A stretch of DNA of 25,501 nt. Origin: JAHISC01 sp964645815 (lineage in GTDB: Bacteria; Patescibacteriota; Patescibacteriia; UBA9934). The notes under the pieces were generated by a model. The model did not search any database, was not told the DNA's origin, and saw only the letters and a program-made list of their open reading frames with translations. The DNA lies in assembly GCA_964645815.1 (NCBI GenBank), contig CAZYCR010000009.1:1-25501 (forward strand), in the 5' to 3' direction. The position numbers and the translations under genes are program-made. The stretch's first letter is position 1. Every line of letters begins with the position of its first letter. This document shows positions 1 through 7,973 of this stretch, piece by piece.

Positions 1-2005
1 AATCGCTTTTACTTCCGCTTCAACTCCGGCCTTTACTGATGCGGCTTCGCCGATTATCACTCAAATTTTAACAACAGTATTAACCAGCAGAAACATCATA
101 GGTTTTACATATTCTGAAACAATGTACGTAACAAACGGTGCTTCTACTGCGACTAAAGGAGATATCACAACAGCCGGGACAGTGGCCGGATTCGGTAGTT
201 TTGCCACTTCGGGAGATGCAACCGTGAATACGACAAAGAACAGCGTATCCGGAAATGCTTCCTCGACGCTCTATGTGTATTTAGCAAACTTCGCCGGCGC
301 TGAATTAACTCACACGGGCAATCCGGGAACAGCACCAAGTGGTGTTTTCACTCCTGTTGCTTCCGCTGAGGTGGTTGATGTGAATAGTAATCAAGTTAAC
401 ACAGCTGTAACACCGACTACTTTACAGGTGACTCCATGGGATCTTACCAATCCGACTGTTTCTTCTATTACTGTTTCAGATCAGGATAATGACGGAAAGA
501 TGGATCGAGCAGTCTTGGTATTCTCTGAGAATATGTATGACTCCAACTTGTTGGCCGCTGATGCTGCTCTTGGATCAGCTTCTGCTGCGGGAACATTCAC
601 AACCGGAACTGCAAACGATGCTACAACTACTTTTAATGTAACGGATGATAGTTCAAACAGCGTCGATACTTCAATTAGTGGTGGAGATTTTCTCTTTTCT
701 GGTGCAACACGTAAAATAACAGATTATGCCGGAAATCTACTAGACACCGCAACCGACGGTGTAATTGCCACAGCGGATGTTACTGAAACCGACGGAGCTT
801 CTCCGATTGTCACCAGTATCTCTCCAGCCTCTGCCGCTACGGCAGTGAGCAAAAGTGCAAGTATTGTCATGATTTTCTCGGAAGCGATGGATACAACGTT
901 TGCCGAAGGCACAGAATTTACAGTTACTCCAGACCCGGGAGCTTTCTCGGCAGCATGGACAAACGGAGATAAAACAGTGACTTTAACGCACACTAACTTT
1001 ATTTGCGGGACGGTGTCGGTTGCCACTGACGAAACAGAAGTCGTTGATGCCTCTGCGGGTGCTAACACGCTTAACACTTCAGCCACCGAAGACGGTGATT
1101 GGTCGTTTGGTGTCCTGGGTTGCAGTTCATCATCCTCATCCGGCACAACCGACGCTAAAACCTTTACGGTTGATGTTTTAGGACCCGGTGTCGGTGATAA
1201 TTTCAAACCGGGTGACGCTGTAGAAATTACTTGGGAAGCCGGTGGTACTGGCACAGTTGAATATGCCAACTTGTATTTCTCAGCTGATGCCGGGGCAACT
1301 CACAGCTTGATAGCAGAAAATGTTCTAAATACCGGCAGCTATTCTTGGACCGCACCAAATATTGATACAACACAAGGAACAATTCGGGTTCAATTAACTG
1401 ATTTAGCCGAGATCGTGGCTGAAGATTATTCCCAGGGTTATTTCACGATTGAATTTATTCAGGATCAAGGTTCAATCTCAGATGATGTAACCGCACCAAA
1501 CACCGGTACACAAGGCGTTTCACCGGTGACCGGTCAAATGGAAGATATTTCACTCGTTGAAGCCGGAGATTATATCAAGAGTCCATACTTCGATACTGTT
1601 TACTACGTTGATAATGCCTTGGTTCGTCATCCATTTATGGACAAGCAGACGTATTTCACTTGGCAAGACTCGTTTAACTCAATTTCAATAGTCACCGACG
1701 CAACTCTGATGACTTTACCACTGGGTGCGCCAATGTTGCCCAAAGCAGGTGTAGTCTTGGTCAAATTGCAATCCAGCCCACGAGTTTATGCGATCGTTGA
1801 CTCGGGAAATATTTTCTCTCCAATACTCCGAGCAATTGATAATGAGGATACGGCAGCAACGATTTACGGCTCTAACTGGGCAGATTATGTCATTGATTTG
1901 CCGGTGACTCTCTTTCCACGCTTCCAGTTTGGTGATTGGATCTATCAAAGTTCAGATATTTCAGTCGATCGTTCGATCATGAAGAAGCGAGTCAATCTAA
2001 ACTAA
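1..2005 (+). CDS. Surface/S-layer-like protein with Ig-like repeats, 5' end missing
   Basis: The frame is open from base 2 with no stop, so the gene begins outside the window; about 667 residues are visible. The sequence is rich in Thr, Ser, Ala, Val and Asp and poor in Lys, like an exported cell-surface protein. It contains repeated units of the bacterial Ig-like type, recognisable by phrases such as PTVSSITVSD...VFSENM and SPIVTSISP...IMIFSEAMDTT. Then comes a short Ser tract and a domain with KPGDAVEITWEAGG, resembling the Ser-Thr-rich/Kre9-like beta domain. The last ~130 residues (YIKSP...VYYVDNALVRHPFMDKQTYFTW...YGSNWADYVIDLP) resemble a C-terminal module I associate with Patescibacteria surface proteins, probably involved in envelope attachment or display. 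No sorting signal or membrane helix follows it. A terminator lies 10 bases after the stop. The exact role is unknown; it may be structural or adhesive. Confidence 0.8.
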   Translation, partial: IAFTSASTPAFTDAASPIITQILTTVLTSRNIIGFTYSETMYVTNGASTATKGDITTAGTVAGFGSFATSGDATVNTTKNSVSGNASSTLYVYLANFAGAELTHTGNPGTAPSGVFTPVASAEVVDVNSNQVNTAVTPTTLQVTPWDLTNPTVSSITVSDQDNDGKMDRAVLVFSENMYDSNLLAADAALGSASAAGTFTTGTANDATTTFNVTDDSSNSVDTSISGGDFLFSGATRKITDYAGNLLDTATDGVIATADVTETDGASPIVTSISPASAATAVSKSASIVMIFSEAMDTTFAEGTEFTVTPDPGAFSAAWTNGDKTVTLTHTNFICGTVSVATDETEVVDASAGANTLNTSATEDGDWSFGVLGCSSSSSSGTTDAKTFTVDVLGPGVGDNFKPGDAVEITWEAGGTGTVEYANLYFSADAGATHSLIAENVLNTGSYSWTAPNIDTTQGTIRVQLTDLAEIVAEDYSQGYFTIEFIQDQGSISDDVTAPNTGTQGVSPVTGQMEDISLVEAGDYIKSPYFDTVYYVDNALVRHPFMDKQTYFTWQDSFNSISIVTDATLMTLPLGAPMLPKAGVVLVKLQSSPRVYAIVDSGNIFSPILRAIDNEDTAATIYGSNWADYVIDLPVTLFPRFQFGDWIYQSSDISVDRSIMKKRVNLN

Positions 2006-2014
2006 CGAAATCGA

Positions 2015-2041
2015 CAAAACGCCCCCTAAAAGGGCGTTTTG
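2015..2041 (+). terminator. Intrinsic terminator after the surface protein gene
   Basis: A perfect 10-bp stem (CAAAACGCCC / GGGCGTTTTG) encloses a 7-base loop. The T-run lies inside the 3' arm. It separates the surface protein gene from tgt. Confidence 0.8.
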
Positions 2042-2050
2042 TGATACAAT
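2042..2050 (+). promoter_or_regulatory. Extended -10 promoter of tgt (leaderless start)
   Basis: TG-A-TACAAT is a TGN-extended -10 box with no convincing -35. It ends 6 bases before the tgt ATG, so transcription should begin at or very near the start codon. Confidence 0.6.
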
Positions 2051-2056
2051 AAAGCC

Positions 2057-3178
2057 ATGTTTAAAGTAAAGAAAACCAACGGTTCTGCTCGTCGTGCGCG
2101 TTTGGAAACGACCCATGGCACTATTGAAACACCATTTTTCATGCCGATCGCTACTCGCGGTGCTGTGAAAACCCTAGCTTCCGAAGACATCTTAGAACTC
2201 GGCGCTCAAATCATTCTTTCCAACACCTACCATCTTTTGTTGCGTCCGGGATCTGAAGGAATGAAAAAGTTAGGGGGTTTGCACCGGTTTATGTGTTGGG
2301 ATAAACCGATTTTGACCGACAGCGGTGGTTATCAGGTTTTCAGTTTATCAAAAATTAATGCTGTGGATGATGACGGTGTTTCTTTTCAATCACACATTGA
2401 TGGCACTAGAATTCGGCTTACTCCAGAGGGTTCAATGGCCATGCAATCGGCTATTGGTTCAGATATTGTGATGCAATTTGATGATGTTGCAGCTGGCGAC
2501 TCGAGTCGGGAACGTTATCAAGAAGCTATGGAGCGATCACTAAAATGGGCCAAGCGCTGTAAAGAAAGTTATGATACGCGGCAACAACTTTTTGGTATTG
2601 TTCAAGGTGGAACACATGAAGATCTGCGACGTCAAAGCGCAGAAGGTTTAATTGATCTTGATTTTGATGGTTATGCCATTGGTGGACTTTCAGTAGGTGA
2701 GCGTCGAGAGGAAGCTTTTCGCATTACCAAGTTTTTAGGCCGGCTGTTACCAAGCGATAAGCCACGCTATTTTATGGGCGGCGGAATGCCCGAGGAGATT
2801 GTTTATTATGTTTCGGTTGGAATTGATATGTTTGATTGTGTTTTACCGACCCGTAATGCTCGTCACGGCACCTTGTTTGTTTGGGCGGGAGAACCAAAAG
2901 AGGTGGTCAGGGAGGCTTTTAACCTAGCTCAGGAAGGAGCGACAGATCAGATGATTGCCGAAAAATTGTACAGGACAATTTCAATTACCAAAGAACAGTT
3001 TGCCTATGATTTGTCGCCAATAGATTCCTGGAGTCAAGCACAAAGTTCTCGAAATTATTCCAAGAGCTATTTGAGGCACCTCTTCAAGACCGATGAGATT
3101 TTAGGTCTCAGATTAGCCACAATACAAAATTTAAGCTTTTATTTGCGCCTCATGAAAGAACTGCGCAGCGTGATATAA
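2057..3178 (+). CDS. tgt: Queuine/preQ1 tRNA-ribosyltransferase lacking the usual zinc ligands
   Basis: 373 residues, the usual length. Tgt exchanges the wobble guanine of GUN-anticodon tRNAs for a queuosine precursor. Conserved catalytic parts are present: TDSGGYQVFSL with general acid/base Asp88, GIVQGG (180-185), GGLSVGE (209-215) and MFDCVLPTRNARHG with nucleophile Asp260. The C-terminal zinc site is not. In E. coli and Zymomonas Tgt, zinc is held by CxCxxC and a His 26 residues after the last Cys. Aligned on RNYS (332-335) and EILG (347-350), these four positions are Ser326, Ala328, Ser331 and Gln357. About 28 extra residues (roughly 277-320) precede this region. The fold and catalytic Asps suggest a working enzyme stabilised differently. 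It is the first gene of the rightward run, with a leaderless-type promoter. Confidence 0.93.
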   Translation: MFKVKKTNGSARRARLETTHGTIETPFFMPIATRGAVKTLASEDILELGAQIILSNTYHLLLRPGSEGMKKLGGLHRFMCWDKPILTDSGGYQVFSLSKINAVDDDGVSFQSHIDGTRIRLTPEGSMAMQSAIGSDIVMQFDDVAAGDSSRERYQEAMERSLKWAKRCKESYDTRQQLFGIVQGGTHEDLRRQSAEGLIDLDFDGYAIGGLSVGERREEAFRITKFLGRLLPSDKPRYFMGGGMPEEIVYYVSVGIDMFDCVLPTRNARHGTLFVWAGEPKEVVREAFNLAQEGATDQMIAEKLYRTISITKEQFAYDLSPIDSWSQAQSSRNYSKSYLRHLFKTDEILGLRLATIQNLSFYLRLMKELRSVI

Positions 3179-3179
3179 T
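3171..3179 (+). promoter_or_regulatory. Extended -10 promoter inside the end of tgt
   Basis: TG-A-TATAAT is a perfect extended -10 box that overlaps the tgt stop codon. It ends 6 bases before the ATG of the next gene, again predicting a leaderless transcript. Confidence 0.6.
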
Positions 3180-3185
3180 GAGTTT

Positions 3186-3545
3186 ATGAGTAAAATTTTG
3201 GCCGGAATTCAATATTTTTTCGTAGATTTTTTGACCGACTTGGTTCGTTGGCCTGTTTGGTGGTACTCACGAGGTCTAATTTTAGTGACCGGATGGGTTA
3301 TACAAGCCGTCAGGAATTATGGTCGTTCCCTTGCTATTTGGGTTTGGATAAAAAATATTTTTGTTCCAATGTTTGGCCGGCAAGACATCCAAAGCCGAAT
3401 TATTAGTTTTTTTGTTCGCCTGGTACAAATTTTTGTAAGATCGATCATGCTTTTAGTTTATTCGATAATTATTTTGATTTTGTTGGCAATTTATTTATTG
3501 TTGCCAATTCTTTGCGTTTACGGGTTGGTCACCTCACTGATCTAA
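3186..3545 (+). CDS. Small membrane protein of unknown function upstream of the Clp ATPase gene
   Basis: 119 residues with no family I recognise. The N-terminal half is rich in aromatic residues (Trp22, Trp25, Trp26, Trp37, Trp52, Trp54) and Arg, and looks amphipathic or interfacial. A strongly hydrophobic stretch runs from about residue 86 to 117 (one long or two short membrane helices), after a helical part containing RQDIQSRIISFFVRLVQIF. It starts 7 bases after tgt and ends 12 bases before the membrane-anchored Clp-type ATPase. That placement suggests an accessory subunit or membrane partner of the ATPase, but this is inference only. The start is set by the -10 box directly upstream. Confidence 0.75.
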   Translation: MSKILAGIQYFFVDFLTDLVRWPVWWYSRGLILVTGWVIQAVRNYGRSLAIWVWIKNIFVPMFGRQDIQSRIISFFVRLVQIFVRSIMLLVYSIIILILLAIYLLLPILCVYGLVTSLI

Positions 3546-3557
3546 AGAAATGTAAAT

Positions 3558-6203
3558 ATGACTGAAGAAACTCAGAAAAGAGAGGGAATTCCCGGCCTAT
3601 CAATAGGCGCGCGCTTTTGGTCTTTGGAAAGCAAAATTAGTGAGTCTAGTTTGCGGGGTCGAAAGGCAAAGGCTTTTGGACAGCGTTTGATTCTAATTCT
3701 CAGCATTGCTTTTTCTATCTTTTGTTTTGCTCTAGCTGGTTTTGGGTTTGTGGTGAGTTATGAAAGCTATAATGCCATAAATTTTAGCCCAGATTTATTT
3801 TTCTCGGCTGATCCTTACCGTTTTGCCTTTTGGCTAGGACTTTTGACCCTAACTTTTATTTTCTTTCGTAGTTTTGAAGCGCGTACCAAACAATTAAAGA
3901 TGCCAAAAGTAGATAGTAAAGCGGCTCTAAATATCTCATTTTTACCTTCCTTGGATATTGTTGAACGTCACTCAGATATTGCCGGACTTTTATCGAAAGA
4001 TGCCTGGGAAGCTATTGGGGCCTCTTTTGATCTGGCAAAACAAGGAGGTCACGCAAGAGTTTTACCAGTTCATATTTTTGCAGCTTCTCTGAGTACTATT
4101 GGTGTGCGGACGCTCTTTATGCGTCTCGGAATAACTTTTGATCAAATAAAAGATGCTTTGCGTCGAAAAATGAGTGCTTTGGAAAAGGGAAGTACACTGT
4201 TTGGTGGCGAGGCTGAAACAATCATAGCGGCTGCATTTTTACAAGCCATTAAAGAAAAAAGACAAGCAGTCTCTTCGATTGAATTATTTTCGGCTTGCTA
4301 CAGTCAAGATGAATTTCTTCAGGAACTTCTCTTTTCTTTAGAAATTGAAAAGGAAGAGGTAGAAAATGCTATTGCTTGGATTATAATCAATGAACGTTTG
4401 GAAGAGCGTTATCAACAATTCCGTCGTTTGGCCAGATACAAGGCAACCGGAACCATGAACAAGGCCTATACTTCAGTACAAACGCCTTTCCTCGATCGTA
4501 TTAGTGAAGATTTAACATTGGCTGCGGTACGTGGGCGTTTACCGATGCTGATTAATCGGGAAAAAGAAATGAACGAACTGTTGCGGGCAATTGAAGGCGG
4601 TCGTCAAAGTGTTATTTTAGTAGGTGACCCAGGAGTCGGTAAAAAATCGATTATTAGCGGTTTGGCGGAACGGATGGCAGCCGAGGACGTGCCGGCTGTT
4701 TTGAAAGATAAACGATTGGTTAAGATTTCTTTGCCGCATATTGTGAGTGGTAGTAGCGGCGGCGAGGCTGAAGAGAGACTGTTGTATGTGTTGCAGGAAG
4801 TCGGTCGCTCGGGAAATATTATTTTAGTCATAGAAAACATCGATCAGATGATAGGCGGTTTGGCTGGCGGACTGAATCTTGCTCCGGTTTTAGCTTCGGA
4901 ATTGGAGAAAGGTTATACCTTTGTTATTGCCACGGCAACACCTCAAGGTTTTACAGCGTCAGTGGAGCGTTCAGTTTTAGCTCAGCAATTTACTAAGATT
5001 CAAGTTGATGAGCCAGAACGAAACAATGCGATTAGAATTTTGGAATCAAAGGTGGGTGTTGTGGAAAACAGCAATAAAGTCATTTTTTCATACCCGGCTC
5101 TTGCTAAGATTGTTGACCTTTCGGAGCGCTATATGCATGAAAGTTTCTTACCTCAGAAAGCCATTCTATTAGCTCAAGAAGTCGCCAATTCAGTTATGAA
5201 TAAAGGTCAGGAATGGGCTAAGGTTACTGAGGACGATGTAGCAGCCTTGGTTGCAGAAAAGACTAATATTCCGGTAACTGACGTCACTCAAGAAGAAGGC
5301 GCAAAACTACTTGATTTGGAACAAAAGATGCATGAGCGCATTATTGGTCAGGATGAAGCGGTTAAGGCGGTGGCAGCGGCTTTACGCCGAGCCCGGGTTG
5401 AACTGCGGAGCGAAAACAGACCAATTGCGAATTTCCTCTTTTTGGGACCAACCGGTGTGGGAAAAACTGAATTAGCTAAAACAACTGCCGAGGTTTATTT
5501 TGGCAGCGAAGAATCGATGTTGCGTTTTGACATGTCCGAATATCAGGAGAAGTCTTCAATTTATCGACTTATCGGCGGTCAGGGTGAAGGTGGCTTACTA
5601 ACCGAAGCAGTGCGAAAAAATCCGTTCTCACTACTCCTCCTTGATGAGTTGGAAAAAGCAAACCCTGATATTTTAAATCTTTTCTTACAAGTCATGGACG
5701 ATGGCCGTCTGACCGATGGTTTAGGACGTACGATTGATTTCACTAACATAATTTTGATCGCTACCTCAAATGCGGGCACACAATACATTCAAGACGAGGT
5801 GGGAAAAAATACTCCACTTGAGACGATTAAAGAACACTTACTGGAAGAAGAATTACGATCAGTTTATCGACCGGAATTTTTAAACCGTTTCGATGGCATC
5901 ATGGTCTTTACGCCACTAAGCCAAGAGGACGTCGAAGCGATTGCTCACTTGTTGATGGCAAAAGTTGCTGGACGACTCGAAGCCAAAGGAATTACTCTTG
6001 TGGCTAGCGATGAAGCAATTAGCGAGTTAGCGCAAAAAGGCTATGATCCAAAGTTTGGTGCCAGACCATTACGTAGAGTAATTCAAGAGAATGTAGATAA
6101 CGCTGTTGCTGAGTTTTTATTGCGAGGGACAGTGAGTCGTCGAGACAAATTGATTCTAGATCCCGGTGGCAATATCCGGGTCGAAAAGGCGGCTGAGTTG
6201 TAG
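3558..6203 (+). CDS. Membrane-anchored ClpC/ClpB-like AAA+ ATPase with a degenerate first ATPase domain
   Basis: 881 residues. Two hydrophobic segments (about 44-66 and 87-103) should anchor it in the membrane. A Clp N-type repeat domain (about 145-290) and two AAA+ modules follow. The second module is intact: Walker A GPTGVGKT (630-637), Walker B LLLLDE (692-697), SNAG, FLNRFD and a C-terminal GARPLRR sensor 2. The first looks inactive for hydrolysis: the P-loop reads GDPGVGKK with Lys363 in place of Thr, Walker B reads LVIEN (Glu426-Asn427 in place of Asp-Glu), and the arginine-finger position of LERRF reads LAQQF (Gln476-Gln477). I see no IGF/LGF-type ClpP-docking loop in the second module between SNAG and RPEFLNR, and no clear middle domain. 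It is probably an unfoldase or disaggregase at the membrane rather than a standard ClpP partner. Confidence 0.88.
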   Translation: MTEETQKREGIPGLSIGARFWSLESKISESSLRGRKAKAFGQRLILILSIAFSIFCFALAGFGFVVSYESYNAINFSPDLFFSADPYRFAFWLGLLTLTFIFFRSFEARTKQLKMPKVDSKAALNISFLPSLDIVERHSDIAGLLSKDAWEAIGASFDLAKQGGHARVLPVHIFAASLSTIGVRTLFMRLGITFDQIKDALRRKMSALEKGSTLFGGEAETIIAAAFLQAIKEKRQAVSSIELFSACYSQDEFLQELLFSLEIEKEEVENAIAWIIINERLEERYQQFRRLARYKATGTMNKAYTSVQTPFLDRISEDLTLAAVRGRLPMLINREKEMNELLRAIEGGRQSVILVGDPGVGKKSIISGLAERMAAEDVPAVLKDKRLVKISLPHIVSGSSGGEAEERLLYVLQEVGRSGNIILVIENIDQMIGGLAGGLNLAPVLASELEKGYTFVIATATPQGFTASVERSVLAQQFTKIQVDEPERNNAIRILESKVGVVENSNKVIFSYPALAKIVDLSERYMHESFLPQKAILLAQEVANSVMNKGQEWAKVTEDDVAALVAEKTNIPVTDVTQEEGAKLLDLEQKMHERIIGQDEAVKAVAAALRRARVELRSENRPIANFLFLGPTGVGKTELAKTTAEVYFGSEESMLRFDMSEYQEKSSIYRLIGGQGEGGLLTEAVRKNPFSLLLLDELEKANPDILNLFLQVMDDGRLTDGLGRTIDFTNIILIATSNAGTQYIQDEVGKNTPLETIKEHLLEEELRSVYRPEFLNRFDGIMVFTPLSQEDVEAIAHLLMAKVAGRLEAKGITLVASDEAISELAQKGYDPKFGARPLRRVIQENVDNAVAEFLLRGTVSRRDKLILDPGGNIRVEKAAEL

Positions 6204-6242
6204 TTATACAAAAGCCACAAATTTTGTTAGAGTCTTATTATT

Positions 6243-7274
6243 ATGCCAATCTGGTGGATTTATCCTGTTTTTGGAGCTTTTTTGCTAACCGTTATCTTCA
6301 CTGACACAGCACGTCAGTTAGCAATTAAGTTTGATTTTCTTGATCGACCAATCAAAAAAAGAAAAAAACACCTCGAAGCTGTACCGACTTTAGGCGGAAT
6401 TGCGATTTTCTTTGGTTTTCTTATTCCAACCTTGGTTGTTTTGGCTCACAGTGATTTTTTTACAGCTGGGGACATTGATCTTCATCATTTTGTTGGCTTT
6501 TTGCTGGGCGGTTTAGTTCTCATTCTTGGCGGCATGCTCGATGATAAGTTCGACCTACCACCAAAATATTCAATTCTATTCCCACTTTTGGCCGCTTTGA
6601 TCGCTGCTTTCGCCGGTATTGGACCATCAAAAATTACTAATCCCGCCGGTGGTGCATTTGAAATTGCACAAACCACGGCCTTCATCTTCACTTTTATTTG
6701 GTTGGTGGGAATGAGCTACACGACAAAGCTCCTCGACGGTCTTGATGGCTTGGCGACAGGCGTAACAGCAATCGGAACACTCATGATCACCTTATTGGCT
6801 CTCTCAGCCGCTTACTTTCAGCCAGACGTTGCTTTATTATCATTAATCGCTTTTGCTAGCCTTTTGGGTTTTTTATTGTGGAATTTTAATCCGGCTAAGA
6901 TATTTTTAGGCGAAGGCGGCAGTACTTTTATTGGCTATCTTTTAGGAACTATAGCAATTATTTCAGGCAGCAAAGTTGCCACAGCTTTATTGGTCATGGG
7001 CGTGCCGGCTTTTGATATTATCTTTGTCATTATTCAACGTTTAAAGAACGGCCAATCTGTTTTTGTTGGCGACAGGCTTCATTTGCATCATAAACTTTTT
7101 GATCTTGGTTTTTCTCAACGTCAGGTGGTAATTTTTTACTATTGTATAGCGATAATTTTCGGTCTCTCGACACTCATTTTTAGCAGTTGGCAGAAATTGC
7201 TTGCCCTACTTTTGCTTTTTGCTATGATGGTGATCGCCAGTTTTATCATTAACCGTCAACAAAAGAAGTTATGA
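6243..7274 (+). CDS. Polyprenyl-phosphate glycosyl-1-phosphate transferase (MraY/WecA family)
   Basis: 343 residues with about ten membrane helices, the usual family size. Enzymes of this family move a sugar-1-phosphate from a UDP-sugar onto undecaprenyl phosphate to start cell-wall or surface glycan synthesis. Visible motifs: PTLGG (48-52), the GGMLDD pair Asp100-Asp101, DGLDGLATG (165-173), NFNPAKIFLG (214-223) and the cytoplasmic DRLHLHH (277-283). Two usually strict positions differ: the GDxGS motif reads GEGGS (Glu224 in place of the Mg-binding Asp), and the Asn three residues before DGLDG is Lys162. The HxHH loop favours the WecA/TagO side of the family over MraY. It overlaps the next gene by four bases (ATGA), suggesting translational coupling. 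The substrate cannot be told from sequence. Confidence 0.85.
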   Translation: MPIWWIYPVFGAFLLTVIFTDTARQLAIKFDFLDRPIKKRKKHLEAVPTLGGIAIFFGFLIPTLVVLAHSDFFTAGDIDLHHFVGFLLGGLVLILGGMLDDKFDLPPKYSILFPLLAALIAAFAGIGPSKITNPAGGAFEIAQTTAFIFTFIWLVGMSYTTKLLDGLDGLATGVTAIGTLMITLLALSAAYFQPDVALLSLIAFASLLGFLLWNFNPAKIFLGEGGSTFIGYLLGTIAIISGSKVATALLVMGVPAFDIIFVIIQRLKNGQSVFVGDRLHLHHKLFDLGFSQRQVVIFYYCIAIIFGLSTLIFSSWQKLLALLLLFAMMVIASFIINRQQKKL

Positions 7275-7726
7275 AACCGATATATTTTTTCATGATTGCA
7301 CTCTTTATTGCGCTCACAATTATTGCGATTGTTACTTTTTTTCCACGTCGAGCTCATGAAACTCGAACGATCCAGGTGCTCGATAGAGAACTGACTGTCT
7401 TGGTCGCTGATTCTACTTCCGAAAGGATTAAAGGTCTTTCTGGAGTTGAAACCACAGGCCTGGCTGAGGATGGTATGCTTTTTGTTTTTGGAGACCGAGC
7501 TGTTAGAAATTTTTGGATGCATGGTATGGAATTTGATCTGGATGTTGTTTGGATCGAAGGAAATAAAGTGGTGAAAGTTGATTCAGCGATTCCGGCTCCA
7601 AAGACTGGTGAGGAACCGGCTAGAATGAGTTCAGATCCGTTTAAAGTCGATTATGTTTTAGAGCTCCCGGCTGGTAAAGCAGCCTATTATGATCTAAAAC
7701 CGGGGCAAACTATTGATTTAAGGTAA
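7271..7726 (+). CDS. DUF192 family protein, membrane-anchored or secreted
   Basis: 151 residues. An N-terminal hydrophobic helix (about 4-24) is followed by a DUF192 domain with its typical core: a RIKGLSG-type segment, GMLFVF, and NFWMHGMEFDLDVVWI, then VVKVDSAIP and VLELPAGKA near the end. The family's function is not established; members are usually small exported or periplasmic proteins. The ATG overlaps the stop of the upstream glycosyltransferase gene (ATGA at 7271-7274), so the two are probably co-translated. The hydrophobic helix is not followed by a lipobox, so it is either a plain signal peptide or a membrane anchor. Confidence 0.85.
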   Translation: MKPIYFFMIALFIALTIIAIVTFFPRRAHETRTIQVLDRELTVLVADSTSERIKGLSGVETTGLAEDGMLFVFGDRAVRNFWMHGMEFDLDVVWIEGNKVVKVDSAIPAPKTGEEPARMSSDPFKVDYVLELPAGKAAYYDLKPGQTIDLR

Positions 7727-7743
7727 TTTATTATAAGCGAGGC

Positions 7744-7871
7744 TAGAGTAGTTTTGATAGTCGCCGGAGGAGTTTTGGCATGGTCTTTCGCCAATAGCGA
7801 AAGCAAAACTCTGAGGCAACAGGATGCTGCTGCCGCAGGAGCAGCAGACATCCGGTATCAAAACTACTCTA
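7744..7871. repeat. Structured three-way-junction element of unknown nature
   Basis: A perfect 16-bp inverted pair (TAGAGTAGTTTTGATA at 7744-7759, complement at 7856-7871) encloses two further hairpins. Hairpin A pairs 7770-7777 with 7804-7811 and 7785-7791 (CTTTCGC) with 7797-7803, with a 7-base bulge on one side. Hairpin B pairs 7822-7826 with 7849-7853 and 7827-7833 (CTGCTGC) with 7841-7847. No T-run follows on either strand, so it is not an ordinary terminator, and it holds no convincing reading frame. It lies just upstream of the rplU promoter. It could be a MITE-like insertion, a structured RNA processed from the upstream transcript, or a DNA-level structure. I see no second copy in the window. 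Confidence 0.7.
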
Positions 7872-7882
7872 CACGAGCTCCC

Positions 7883-7911
7883 TTGACGTTTTGAGACTAT
7901 TTTGATAGACT
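7883..7911 (+). promoter_or_regulatory. rplU promoter with -35 and extended -10
   Basis: TTGACG (7883-7888) is spaced 17 bases from TAGACT (7906-7911), which is preceded by TG-A at 7903-7905. The start of transcription should be near 7918, giving rplU a leader of about 64 bases. That makes it an exception to the short or absent leaders elsewhere in the window. Confidence 0.7.
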
Positions 7912-7930
7912 CCCATCATTGAAATTAATT

Positions 7931-7973
7931 GCTTGGAGTAGGCTAAATCATCTATCGATGAGCCGAGTCCAGC
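7931..7973 (+). promoter_or_regulatory. Folded mRNA leader of rplU, candidate autoregulatory site
   Basis: The leader can form one long hairpin. GC-TGGA (7931-7937 with T7933 bulged) pairs with TCCAGC (7968-7973), GGC (7941-7943) with GCC (7962-7964), and TCATC (7948-7952) with GATGA (7957-7961) around a TATC loop. Leaders of ribosomal protein genes often bind their own product. That role here is inference; only the pairing is seen. Confidence 0.45.

Noticed and set aside
724..1269. Minus-strand open frame of 181 codons inside the surface protein gene
   Set aside because: A Ser/Thr/Val/Pro-rich shadow of a gene with clear Ig-like motifs on the plus strand.
7736..7880. Short CGAG matches on both sides of the three-way element as a target duplication
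   Set aside because: Four bases, not directly adjacent to the ends; chance is sufficient.
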